Both the position numbers and the translations under genes were made by a program. From positions 2,666,001 to 2,730,000 of the forward strand of contig NZ_CP012559.1 of NCBI RefSeq assembly GCF_000831645.3: a stretch of 64,000 nt of DNA, read 5' to 3'. The notes below the pieces were generated by a model. It ran no database searches. It had not been told where the DNA came from and was given only the letters and a program-made list of their open reading frames with translations. The stretch comes from Companilactobacillus heilongjiangensis. Lineage in GTDB: Bacteria; Bacillota; Bacilli; Lactobacillales; Lactobacillaceae. Below, one piece after another: positions 1 to 7,532 of the stretch (its first letter is position 1; each line of letters opens with the position of its first letter).

Positions 1-127
1 TCGAGCATTAAGGCAAAAAAGACGCGTAAATCCAATTTTGGATTGCGCGTCTTTTTTGGTTTAAGCGGGAAAAACTATGTTTTGTTGCACGTTTATACTG
101 CATGTTTAAGGTGAAAATAGTTATGTC
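1..127 (+). repeat. Family B terminator-box repeat, copy 1 (left end cut by window edge)
   Basis: A conserved left box, then a hairpin (stem GACGCG..CGCGTC with an AATCC/GGATT inner part at about 20-51) flanked by an A-run and a T-run, then a right box ending in GTTATGTCACA. The same left and right boxes recur at 50436 and 54178 around hairpins of different stem sequence. It lies downstream of the minus-strand lipoprotein gene and probably terminates transcription in both directions. Confidence 0.7.
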
Positions 128-148
128 ACAGCCAATTCTTTATGGATA

Positions 149-982
149 TTATTCAGCATCGTCAGAGTCGGAATCATCGGTATCTGCATCTGAATCGGGA
201 TGTTCTTTTTGATATTGATCCAAAGCACGATTACCAGGATAAGAAACATCGCCGTTATCAGAAACAATCCAAGGACCAAGGCCATTATAAAAGTTCCAAG
301 CACCGTCAGCTCGTTCAGCAGTCAAATCTGAAGTGTCACCGTAGCCAGAATCAGCTAGTTTTTGACGGGCCTGGGCCTCAGTTAGTTCAGTTGTATTGGC
401 TGAGTTATCGTTGGCAGGTGCAGTTTGTGAATTGTTTGAATTATCTGAATCATTCTGTTTATCAGAATTATTAGTTTGATTTGAACTAGTATTACTTGCT
501 TGGGTTAGATTATTCAAATCATCATTCGATAAAGTTGAACGAGTGGAGGCTAATTTAAATTTATGGGAATACGTTATAAAACAATTAGTTTGAGCTAGTT
601 CGTTAATATTCTGTTTTTGAAATAGACCAGGTATCTTTTTAGTTTGATTAGGTTTCAAAATCAATATGCCAGTTAAGACAGCTGGTACTTCGTTATCTGT
701 GAATTTTAGCGCAAATTTAGAACGATTAAATCTGATGGTTTTGTCAGTTTTATTAGTGACTTTGGCAGAAATAAAATAACCGTAATCATTCTGGTCGGCC
801 TTGAAGTTGAATTTAACTTTCTTTTGATCGGCCTTTTTTAAGTTTTGGTAATATGTTGTTTTTGCCTGTTTGCGTGATGTTTGTACCGGTGCTGACTGAT
901 GCGTTGATTTAGCAGTATTACTACAGCCACTAGCCCCCAATAATAACAAAATTCCAGTTAGTAAAATAAACGTTTTCCTCAT
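149..982 (-). CDS. Predicted lipoprotein of unknown function (DUF4352-like middle)
   Basis: 277 residues. The N-terminus is a lipoprotein signal: MRK, a hydrophobic stretch, then a lipobox-like ASGC with the acceptor cysteine at residue 20, so the protein should be anchored outside the membrane. Residues about 50-150 look like an extracellular beta-sandwich of the DUF4352 kind (polar, with NKTDKTIRF-type strands). A Ser/Asn/Gln-rich linker (about 160-205) leads to a C-terminal part with AQARQKLADSGYGDTS and a very acidic Asp/Ser tail. The start is set by GGGGAGA six bases upstream of ATG. It is a single gene, divergent from the NhaC gene. The lipoprotein call is firm; the function is unknown. 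Confidence 0.75.
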   Translation of the reverse strand: MRKTFILLTGILLLLGASGCSNTAKSTHQSAPVQTSRKQAKTTYYQNLKKADQKKVKFNFKADQNDYGYFISAKVTNKTDKTIRFNRSKFALKFTDNEVPAVLTGILILKPNQTKKIPGLFQKQNINELAQTNCFITYSHKFKLASTRSTLSNDDLNNLTQASNTSSNQTNNSDKQNDSDNSNNSQTAPANDNSANTTELTEAQARQKLADSGYGDTSDLTAERADGAWNFYNGLGPWIVSDNGDVSYPGNRALDQYQKEHPDSDADTDDSDSDDAE

Positions 983-1142
983 ATTCGTCTCCCCTATATC
1001 TTCATTACAAGAATAAGTTTATCAAAATCTAATGTCATATTGTGGCATTATAACGGTCAATATTGAACTACTTGTCTAATTACGATCGTTAGCTTAATAT
1101 TTTAAAGGTGTGTTTTAAAGAAATTGATAATGGAGATTCACA

Positions 1143-2480
1143 ATGAAAGAAGCAAAAAAGGGCAGTGTTAAAGGATTACTGCCACTAATTATATTTTTGA
1201 TTTTATACGCCTTAACTGGTATCGTGTCAGGAAAATTTGATAGTATGCCGCTATTGGTCGGGATGATTTTGGCATCAGTTGTTTCATTTGCTGTCGCTCC
1301 TCCCGCTGGTACGAAAAAATTATCTTTTTCAGACAAAGTTATGACCTTCTGTAAGGGTGGTGGGGAGCCAACTCTGATCATGATGGTCGTGATTTTTATT
1401 CTGGCTGGGGCGTTTCAAGGTGTTGCCGCAAAGATGCATGCCGTTTCATCGGTGACCAATTTGGGTCTCAGTATTTTGCCAGCTAACATGATTTTGCCCG
1501 GAATTTTTGTCATTGGTTGTATCCTGAGTTTTGCGATGGGAACTTCAATGGGAACAATCACCGCTTTGATGCCAGTGGCAGTTGATGTAGCTGTTAAAAC
1601 CGGCGTCAATCCAGCTTTGATGGCGGGAATCGTTGTCGGCAGTGCCATGTTTGGTGACAATTTATCCTTTATTTCAGCGACTGCCATTGCTTCGGTTCAA
1701 ACTCAAGGTGTAGAGCAACGGGAGAAATTTAAGCTGAATATTATTACTTACATCCCTGCAATTATTATTAATGTTATTTTATTAGCGATTTATCCAGTTA
1801 AAACAGTCGTTTTGAGTGGATCTTACAATTGGAATTTCGTCGATTTGATTCCTTATATCTTAGTAATTGTTCTTTCATTAGTCGGTCTAAATGTTATGCC
1901 AGTCATGTTGATTGGTGTTGCATCCGGAATCGTTATTGGCGTTATGCACGGTGATTTCAGCCTAATAGGTTCCATGCAGTATGTACAATCGGGTATGGCT
2001 AGTATGGAAGATATCGCAATTATTTCCATTATCGTCGGTGGATTGGTCGAAATAATGAAGTATCTGGGTGGGATTCAATGGTTAATGGATACGCTTGGAA
2101 AACAGACTAAATCAAAGCATGGTGCTGAATTTTCTATCGGTGCGTTGGTGACATTATTGTGCGTTGCGACAACCAATAACACCATCGCAATTATTACTGT
2201 TGGACCCTTAGCAACCGAAATCGGTCGAAAGTTTAAACTTTCCCGTGCTCGAGTTTCAACACTTTTATCAATGTTCGCGACTCATGTGCAGGGACTGATT
2301 CCTTACGCTGGTCAATTGTTGGTTGCCGGTGGGATGGCTAAAATTTCTCCGATTGCTATCGTGCCATGGGTTTGGTACTGTTATTTGATGTTAATCATGA
2401 GTTTGTTATTCGTCTTTTTGGATTTTCCTAAGGTAAAGGTAACCCCTGAGACTGGTTATGACCATTTTGAAGAAATCTAA
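1143..2480 (+). CDS. NhaC-family Na+/H+ antiporter
   Basis: 445 residues with about 11 hydrophobic segments, in the NhaC family of sodium/proton (or organic acid/sodium) exchangers. Visible hallmarks are the AMGTSMGTITALMPVAVDVA stretch around residues 130-150, the MFGDNLSFISATAIAS segment around 175-190, and the conserved region near 345 with adjacent Asn residues (TTNNTIAIIT). GGAG lies a few bases upstream of the ATG. It is monocistronic, diverging from the lipoprotein gene; a family B fragment and a terminator follow. The family is clear; whether it exchanges sodium, malate/lactate or another ion cannot be told from sequence. Confidence 0.85.
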   Translation: MKEAKKGSVKGLLPLIIFLILYALTGIVSGKFDSMPLLVGMILASVVSFAVAPPAGTKKLSFSDKVMTFCKGGGEPTLIMMVVIFILAGAFQGVAAKMHAVSSVTNLGLSILPANMILPGIFVIGCILSFAMGTSMGTITALMPVAVDVAVKTGVNPALMAGIVVGSAMFGDNLSFISATAIASVQTQGVEQREKFKLNIITYIPAIIINVILLAIYPVKTVVLSGSYNWNFVDLIPYILVIVLSLVGLNVMPVMLIGVASGIVIGVMHGDFSLIGSMQYVQSGMASMEDIAIISIIVGGLVEIMKYLGGIQWLMDTLGKQTKSKHGAEFSIGALVTLLCVATTNNTIAIITVGPLATEIGRKFKLSRARVSTLLSMFATHVQGLIPYAGQLLVAGGMAKISPIAIVPWVWYCYLMLIMSLLFVFLDFPKVKVTPETGYDHFEEI

Positions 2481-2481
2481 A

Positions 2482-2536
2482 AAGCTGACCATGTTTTGCT
2501 GCATGTTTAAGACAAGAATAGTTATGTCACGTCCCC
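2482..2536 (+). repeat. Family B fragment, copy 2 (hairpin deleted)
   Basis: Begins two bases after the NhaC stop. It joins a left-end motif (AAAGCTGACCATGTTTTG) directly to the right-box motif (CTGCATGTTTAAGACAAG, then GTTATGTCACGTCCCC). The central terminator hairpin of full copies is missing. The ATGTTTTG shared, inverted, by both boxes is a plausible recombination point. Confidence 0.55.
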
Positions 2537-2550
2537 ATCCTATAAACTAC

Positions 2551-2586
2551 AAAAAAAGCCCCGCAGATATTTATCTGCGGGGTATT
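2551..2586 (-). terminator. Rho-independent terminator of nagB
   Basis: An 11-bp perfect stem CCCCGCAGATA/TATCTGCGGGG with a 2-base loop. On the minus strand it is followed by a run of seven T, directly downstream of nagB. On the plus strand the T-tract is poor, so it serves nagB mainly. Confidence 0.85.
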
Positions 2587-2602
2587 ATTATCAATATTTA
2601 AA

Positions 2603-3307
2603 TTATTTAAGTTTTGATGCGGCAGCGTCATCGATGATAAGTGTTACATCAGGGTGATTTTGCAATGCACTTGCTGGGCAGTCTTCTGTAACAGGGCCGT
2701 CAACAGTAGCAGCAATAGCGTCAGCTTTGTTTTCACCGTAAGCTAGAAGGATGATCTTCTTAGCTTTCATGATTGAACCAACACCCATTGAGTAAGCAAA
2801 ACGTGGAACGTCTTTTTCATCTTCAAAGAAACGTGTGTTAGCTTCGATAGTTGATTCTGTCAAACCAACTTTTCTTGTCTTGCCGTCGAAAGGTGAGCCT
2901 GGTTCGTTAAAACCAATGTGACCATTTCTACCGATACCAAGAATTTGAAGGTCGATAGGGTTGTCCTCAATAATCTTATCGTAAGCAGATGTAGCAGCTT
3001 CAGCGTCAGGATTTGAACCATCGGGTACATATGAATTCTTGAAAGGTTTCTTGTTGAATAGGTGGTCGTTCATGAAGTAGTGGTAACTTTGTTCGTTAGT
3101 TGGTTTTAATCCAACATATTCATCCAAGTTAACAGATGTCATGTTTGAAAAATCAAGGTCGCTACTTGTCATTTCGTTGTAAAGTGTGATTGGGCTACTA
3201 CCAGTAGCTAAACCAAGAACTTTAGCGCCGTTTTCGATGTCGCTTTTAACGATATTGAAGGCTTCCTTACCACCCATTTGTGTATCTTTAACTTTAATTA
3301 TCTTCAT
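2603..3307 (-). CDS. nagB: Glucosamine-6-phosphate deaminase
   Basis: 234 residues, the normal length for the short Firmicute form. It converts glucosamine-6-phosphate to fructose-6-phosphate and ammonia, feeding amino sugars and cell-wall breakdown products into glycolysis. Visible features are the phosphate-binding GLATGSSPI (about 33-41), the catalytic region LDEYVGL (about 61-67), and [16 protein letters not shown] (about 123-138), which carries the active-site His/Glu. Met-Lys-Ile start behind GGGAGAT. It is monocistronic, with a GntR-type (NagR/DasR) operator-like site about 30 bases upstream, so induction by amino sugar is likely. Confidence 0.95.
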   Translation of the reverse strand: MKIIKVKDTQMGGKEAFNIVKSDIENGAKVLGLATGSSPITLYNEMTSSDLDFSNMTSVNLDEYVGLKPTNEQSYHYFMNDHLFNKKPFKNSYVPDGSNPDAEAATSAYDKIIEDNPIDLQILGIGRNGHIGFNEPGSPFDGKTRKVGLTESTIEANTRFFEDEKDVPRFAYSMGVGSIMKAKKIILLAYGENKADAIAATVDGPVTEDCPASALQNHPDVTLIIDDAAASKLK

Positions 3308-3333
3308 TGTTTAAATCTCCCATCTCTATCTTT

Positions 3334-3348
3334 CTGGTCTAGTCCAAT
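3334..3348. promoter_or_regulatory. NagR/DasR-like operator upstream of nagB
   Basis: CTGGTCTAGTCCAAT differs at one position from the palindrome TGGTCTAGACCA recognised by GntR-family amino-sugar regulators (DasR/NagR/YvoA). It lies about 30 bp upstream of the nagB start. A second inverted repeat, AATGAA-5-TTCATT, is at 3373-3389. The regulator gene is not in the window. Confidence 0.6.
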
Positions 3349-3486
3349 CTAATTCATTTTCGGAAAATTGTCAATGAAATACGTTCATTAAATAAAAATA
3401 TTTTAAAAAACGTTAGAAACCATGCAAAATCTTCATAAGTTAGGTATATTTTTAGTATGAGCAAAAAACTAAAGAGGCAGAATAAT

Positions 3487-4335
3487 TTGGAAAAAATATT
3501 ATCTACATCTGAGGGTAGTGTAAATACAAATCTAATCGGTCCCGTTGATAGCGACAGCATCATCGTCCTTGTTCCCGGGATTAATGGTTCAATTGAGTAT
3601 TTCAATGACATGATTCCCTATTTAAAGAGTAAATATCAAACAATCGTTGCACTTGATCTTCTTGGTCAAGGTAAATCATCCAATTCTAAGAACGATCACT
3701 ACACGATCGATTCAGAAGCATGGAATTTATTGGAAGCAATGGCGCGTTTAAAGATAACTAGAAAGTTAGTTGTCTTTGGATATGGCGTTGGTGGTTTGGT
3801 TGCCGTAAACATGGCAGAAATGCGTGGCTTTACGATTAACAAACTAATCCTATTAAATACACCAGCTACTGATAAATACGCTGATATGGATGCACATTCA
3901 TCTGTCGCAAGCATCCCATTGCTAGGCAAACTAGCTAAGTCACCAGTCAAAGCAGGGATGTATTTCGACAAAAACTTTGACCGTAGTAGTTTGAAAGACC
4001 CTAAGGTAGTTGATGAGGCTGCCAATAGAGTTGATCACAAAGTGGCTAAGAAGTTGCAAAAGATGTCAGTTGATTATTTGGGTGAAAAGGCTTTGAACAA
4101 ACGTCTTCGTTCATTCAATATTCCAACTTTGGCACTCTTTGGCGAGGGCGACCAAGTTTTGACTGATAAAGGTGTCAAGGACGCTAAGGCCACAATTGGT
4201 CGTGTTCCCGACTTGAAGATTGAAGACATCAAGGGTGCCGGTCATTTAGCTATGATGGAAAAACCTGAAGAAGTCGTTAAAATGATTATTGAATTCGATG
4301 AGTCAACAGTTAAAAAAGAAGAATCAGCCGAGTAA
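3487..4335 (+). CDS. Alpha/beta-hydrolase fold protein with missing nucleophile
   Basis: 282 residues from the TTG start chosen here. An ATG at 3457 is in frame, but it sits just after a -10-like TATATT (3445-3450) with no ribosome binding site, whereas AAAGAGG at 3471-3477 is well placed for TTG 3487. The fold is clear: VPGINGSIEYF oxyanion region, LDLLGQGKSS, a nucleophile elbow, acid GEGDQV and histidine GAGHLAMMEKPEEV. At the elbow the usual G-x-S-x-G reads G-Y-G-V-G-G (codon ggc at 3784-3786), so the catalytic Ser is Gly while the Asp and His are kept. It may be a non-catalytic or differently catalytic member. Monocistronic. Confidence 0.8.
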   Translation: MEKILSTSEGSVNTNLIGPVDSDSIIVLVPGINGSIEYFNDMIPYLKSKYQTIVALDLLGQGKSSNSKNDHYTIDSEAWNLLEAMARLKITRKLVVFGYGVGGLVAVNMAEMRGFTINKLILLNTPATDKYADMDAHSSVASIPLLGKLAKSPVKAGMYFDKNFDRSSLKDPKVVDEAANRVDHKVAKKLQKMSVDYLGEKALNKRLRSFNIPTLALFGEGDQVLTDKGVKDAKATIGRVPDLKIEDIKGAGHLAMMEKPEEVVKMIIEFDESTVKKEESAE

Positions 4336-4343
4336 TATTTGAA

Positions 4344-4437
4344 AGTGGGACAAAGCATGTTCAACTTCTAGGCATTAAGGCAATAAACCAAGCAATCCAA
4401 TTTAGGTTGCTTGGTTTATTTTTTTAAGCGGAAAATA
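4344..4437 (+). repeat. Family B repeat, copy 3
   Basis: Left box variant (GTGGGACAAAGCATGTTCAAC, then GGCATTAAGGCA), then the hairpin AAACCAAGCAATCC/GGTTGCTTGGTTT followed by a T-run and AAGCGGAAAA. The right box is degraded. It lies 9 bp after the hydrolase stop and should act as its terminator. Confidence 0.65.
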
Positions 4438-4519
4438 ATAGATTTATCTTAGTTACGTTTGTTTTTCAGGAATTTATAGTGATAAAATCCAATCAGATAG
4501 TAAATCTGGGGGAAAAAAC

Positions 4520-5335
4520 ATGAGACAGCTTAGGGTATTGCTAGTTTTGATCGTGGCATTTTTAGGTATTAGTTTTACCACGCAAGTTGTTCACGCTGAA
4601 GGCATGGGCGGTCCTAACACGGGCGATTACGTTTATGAAGATCGAGAATACGTCACGAATGAACAATATGGTCAGTTGTCATCTATCAATAATCAAATTT
4701 ATTCGGGTGTCAGTCCGCAGCGACTGTATATCTTGATTTTTGATAATTCGACCGATGTTAATAGTTTTGTCAAAGCTACTGGCACGTATCCAAAACGTCA
4801 CGATATAAGCTCGGCAATCGTTGATAAGACTGGGGAAGCTCTCTATGGGCACGACCATTTTTACGATATGGTCATGGACTATGAAGATGGCGGCTCTCTG
4901 ATGGCTGACAACAATTATTTGATTATGAATTTGAAGGATAATCGAGTCTATTTCAATCCCAGTTTGCAGGCAAGTTTGTACGTGACTGATTTGATGTTCT
5001 GGCGTTTGCAGCAAGGTCTCGGTTCGAAATTGAAGTCCAGTGATACTGAGACGAAGGTGTCCGCATTATTTGAGTTAGCCCAACGAATGGGACCAAAATT
5101 GGTGACTGTTTCCGAGCACAAAAAGATGTTGAAATCTACCAGTATGGCTGATGTCAAAAGAGTTATAAATAATATCGAAATAATTGTTGGTGCTATAGTG
5201 ATTTTATTTGTGATTCTGTTGATCGTTCGACACAATAAAAATCATCCAGGCCCCAGTGACCCTAGTTACAGACCAGATTACGATGCTGGCTTTGATGAGG
5301 GCTATTATTATGGTTCGCATGATCCGTTTATGTAA
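4520..5335 (+). CDS. Secreted/membrane-anchored TPM-domain-like protein
   Basis: 271 residues. The signal peptide is residues 1-26 (cleavage after VVHA), then an extracellular domain with the order expected of TPM (YgcG/Psb32-type) proteins: DYVYEDREYVTNEQYGQLSSIN at the start, a core strand RLYILIFDNS, and SLMADNNYLIMNLKDNRVYF. One transmembrane helix follows (about 212-235), with a short basic and then Tyr/Gly/Asp-rich cytoplasmic tail. Family proteins are linked to envelope or photosystem maintenance, but no enzymatic role can be assigned. A MazG-like gene starts 25 bp downstream, probably in one operon. Start ATG behind GGGGGAAAA. Confidence 0.6.
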   Translation: MRQLRVLLVLIVAFLGISFTTQVVHAEGMGGPNTGDYVYEDREYVTNEQYGQLSSINNQIYSGVSPQRLYILIFDNSTDVNSFVKATGTYPKRHDISSAIVDKTGEALYGHDHFYDMVMDYEDGGSLMADNNYLIMNLKDNRVYFNPSLQASLYVTDLMFWRLQQGLGSKLKSSDTETKVSALFELAQRMGPKLVTVSEHKKMLKSTSMADVKRVINNIEIIVGAIVILFVILLIVRHNKNHPGPSDPSYRPDYDAGFDEGYYYGSHDPFM

Positions 5336-5359
5336 AACTAACTTTGAGGAGAAAATATT

Positions 5360-5677
5360 TTGAATTTAAAAGAACACCAAGCTTGGTTGACTGATTTTTA
5401 CAAAACTCGTGGTTGGTATCAATATCCGACGTTTATTCATTTGAATTTTATGACCGAGGAAGTCGGAGAGCTGTCCCGTGCCATTCGAGCAATTGAAATT
5501 GGCCGTGACCATCCGGGTGAAGCGAAGAAAACTCCAGCTGAGTTGGAAGATAATCTTGAGGAAGAATTAGCTGATGTCTTGGATCAAGTTTTGATGATTA
5601 GCAGTAAATATGATATTGACCCTGAAACGCTCTTACAACGCAGTCAAAATAAACTAACGAAGAGATTTCAAAAATAA
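5360..5677 (+). CDS. MazG-like nucleotide pyrophosphohydrolase
   Basis: 105 residues, a single MazG-fold domain of the all-alpha NTP pyrophosphatase superfamily that hydrolyses nucleoside triphosphates to monophosphates as a housecleaning step. The metal-binding motif is visible as EEVGELSRAI (about 33-42), followed after a helix by EEELADVLDQV (about 71-81), i.e. EExxE ... ExxD. The start is TTG with GAGGAG ten bases upstream. It follows the TPM-like gene by 24 bp and ends at a bidirectional terminator. Confidence 0.85.
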   Translation: MNLKEHQAWLTDFYKTRGWYQYPTFIHLNFMTEEVGELSRAIRAIEIGRDHPGEAKKTPAELEDNLEEELADVLDQVLMISSKYDIDPETLLQRSQNKLTKRFQK

Positions 5678-5707
5678 AAAAGCAGCCTAAGCGGCTGCTT
5701 TTTGTTT
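5677..5707. terminator. Bidirectional terminator between convergent genes
   Basis: AAAAAAGCAGCC-TAAGC-GGCTGCTTTTT. The stem serves the MazG-like gene on the plus strand. It also encodes the last residues (KAAA plus stop) of the minus-strand gene, whose stop codon lies in the loop. Confidence 0.85.
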
Positions 5708-6238
5708 GGGTTGAGTAATTTTAACTGGTTGAATGACGAACTTGTTCTTTTGTGAACTAGCTACAGGGATGTATTTCTTGCCATCCTTGTAGACGAATTG
5801 GATAACGTCATAGTTGTTGTCTAACTTCTTAGCTTCATCAGAAATGATTTTTTGAATGGAGTAGATATACTGTTTCTGATCGTCAGTAGCTTGGCCATTT
5901 TGGACGGCTTCGTAAGTCGTTTTGAGATACTTTTGAGTCTGGGTATCGGTCAGTTTAACGATGATAACTGTGTGGGCGTGTTTGCTAGTGCTGTCGTTGA
6001 TATTGTGTTCCTCTTTGACAGTCACGACTCGACCGTTTTGATTGAATTTTTTATCAAGATTTTTTCTGATTGTCTTGTACTCGTTTCGTGGAGCATTGCT
6101 GGAAGATTTGGTGTCACCGCCGTTTTTAGCGGGTGATTTGAGAGTCAGAAATGATAACAGAATAGCAAAGATAACAACACCAATAATGGCAAAAATCAGA
6201 TGTTTTTGATTGAATGGTTTTCGTTGTTCTTTATGCAT
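5687..6238 (-). CDS. Hypothetical membrane-anchored protein
   Basis: 183 residues. A short basic cytoplasmic N-terminus is followed by one transmembrane helix (about 13-33, LIFAIIGVVIFAILLSF), a Ser/Asn/Lys linker and a soluble domain rich in charged residues with DTQTQKYLKTTYEAVQNGQATDDQKQ and a C-terminal YDVIQFVYKDGKKYIPVAS. The topology suggests a surface-exposed domain. I do not recognise the family. It converges on the MazG-like gene, and its last codons are inside the shared terminator. Confidence 0.6.
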   Translation of the reverse strand: MHKEQRKPFNQKHLIFAIIGVVIFAILLSFLTLKSPAKNGGDTKSSSNAPRNEYKTIRKNLDKKFNQNGRVVTVKEEHNINDSTSKHAHTVIIVKLTDTQTQKYLKTTYEAVQNGQATDDQKQYIYSIQKIISDEAKKLDNNYDVIQFVYKDGKKYIPVASSQKNKFVIQPVKITQPKQKAAA

Positions 6239-6344
6239 AAATTCAAGCCCCTAACTAGTCAATTATTAGGGAGATTATAACATAATCTGATTTTTACTAT
6301 TGTTTTAATAGGGCGATTAAAATATTAATGGTCAAATTGTCTAT

Positions 6345-6537
6345 TGTTGGACGTTTCCAGGGATGAGCATATATAACCGCTATGCGGACCGGCCCGAGCC
6401 AAAGAGCGGTCTCGAACCTCGGTTTGAAGCCTTACCAAAGACCGGTAAGTCTCCAAACACGCCCGGTGGTGTAACGGCTAAAGCCGTAACGCCACAGCCA
6501 CAGCGGTTATATATGCTCATCCTTTCCAACTAATTAT
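6345..6537 (+). repeat. Family A structured element A1 (type I)
   Basis: Outer inverted repeat of 21 perfect bp: 6361-6381 (GGATGAGCATATATAACCGCT) with 6502-6522. The inner core holds CCGAGCC..GGTCTCG, a hairpin GTTTGAAGCCTTACC/GGTAAGTCTCCAAAC, and a hairpin GTGGTGTAACGGCT/AGCCGTAACGCCAC with a T.G pair and an A.A mismatch. The sense strand, inferred from the wobble pairs, is plus. A2 follows in the opposite orientation. Confidence 0.9.
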
Positions 6538-6724
6538 TTTCTGTTATTATAAATGATTATATGAATATTATGATTAAGTAAATATGCAGATAAATTGACT
6601 ATAACTGACGTTTTCATGAATAATTTCAGTGTATTAAAGATGAAAGTTTGATATGAAATGGCTCAAGTACTGATTTATTTAAATAATCAGAAGTTTTCAT
6701 TTGATTATCTATAAGTAAAAAATA

Positions 6725-6910
6725 AATTAGTTGGAAGAACTGAGAGTATTCATATGCAGCGAAAGTGGCGTTATGGCTTTAGCCATTACACCACCGGGCG
6801 TGTTGGAGACTTGCTGGTTTTGCAAGGCTTCAACCGAGGTTCGAGACCGTTCTTTGGCTCGGGCCGTTCCGCGCAGCAGATGAATACTCTCAGTTCTGGA
6901 AACGGCATGT
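6725..6910 (-). repeat. Family A structured element A2 (type I)
   Basis: Outer inverted repeat of 18 perfect bp: 6736-6753 (AGAACTGAGAGTATTCAT) with 6880-6897. The core is reversed relative to A1. The central stem is CTTGC/GCAAG instead of CTTACC/GGTAAG, a compensatory change. About 60-150 bp of its left flank resembles the left flank of A18. With A1 it accounts for most of the 730-bp gap 6239-6971; the rest is AT-rich with no feature I can support. Confidence 0.9.
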
Positions 6911-6971
6911 TTCAATAAACTTTTATTCTTTAGTAGTGTAACCAAATTATGAGAAGAAAGTAGGAATTACT

Positions 6972-7532
6972 ATGTCTTCACAAGCGTTGCTGATTATTGA
7001 TTATACGAATGATTTTGTCGCTGAAAAGGGTGCCTTAACTTGCGGTAAACCTGGTCAGGAGATTGAATCTGAAATTATTCATTTGGCTGAAAAGATGCAC
7101 AAGAATGGTGATTGGGTTCTTTTGCCAACTGATGTGCACAAGCCTGATGATCCTTATCATCCGGAAACAAAACTTTTTCCGACCCACAATGTTCGCGGTA
7201 CTTGGGGGCGTGAATTGTATGGTGGTTTAAAGGAATGGTTTGATACTAACAACGATGATGAAAAGGTTAGACTGTTTGATAAAACCCGTTACAGTGCCTT
7301 TGCGGGAACTGATTTGGATATTCGCTTACGTGAACGCAAAATAGACACCGTGCATTTAGTCGGTGTCTGTACTGATATTTGCGTGCTACATACGGCGGTC
7401 GATGCCTACAACTTGAATTATCACATTGTTGTCCATGAACAAGGCGTAGCGTCATTTAATCAAGCTGGCCATGACTGGGCATTGGATCACTTCCAAAATA
7501 GCTTAGGGGCTGAAATAGTCACTTCTATTTAA
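6972..7532 (+). CDS. pncA: Nicotinamidase / isochorismatase-family hydrolase
   Basis: 186 residues. It hydrolyses nicotinamide to nicotinate for NAD salvage. The catalytic triad of the family can be placed: Asp10 in LLIIDYTNDF, the Lys of LFDKTRYSAF, and the Cys of GVCTDICVLHTA, with the cis-peptide region before it. The metal-binding segment DVHKPDDPYHPE is also present. GAAAGTAGGA precedes the ATG. Its TAA stop and the TAA stop of helD on the other strand overlap in the palindrome TTAA, with no terminator between them. Confidence 0.88.
   Translation: MSSQALLIIDYTNDFVAEKGALTCGKPGQEIESEIIHLAEKMHKNGDWVLLPTDVHKPDDPYHPETKLFPTHNVRGTWGRELYGGLKEWFDTNNDDEKVRLFDKTRYSAFAGTDLDIRLRERKIDTVHLVGVCTDICVLHTAVDAYNLNYHIVVHEQGVASFNQAGHDWALDHFQNSLGAEIVTSI

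Noticed and set aside
6825..6850. Core of family A resembles a tRNA T-arm (GGTTCGAGACC)
   Set aside because: No acceptor stem, D-arm or anticodon arm can be formed around it, the seventh loop base does not fit, and the motif varies with its pairing partner within the repeat.
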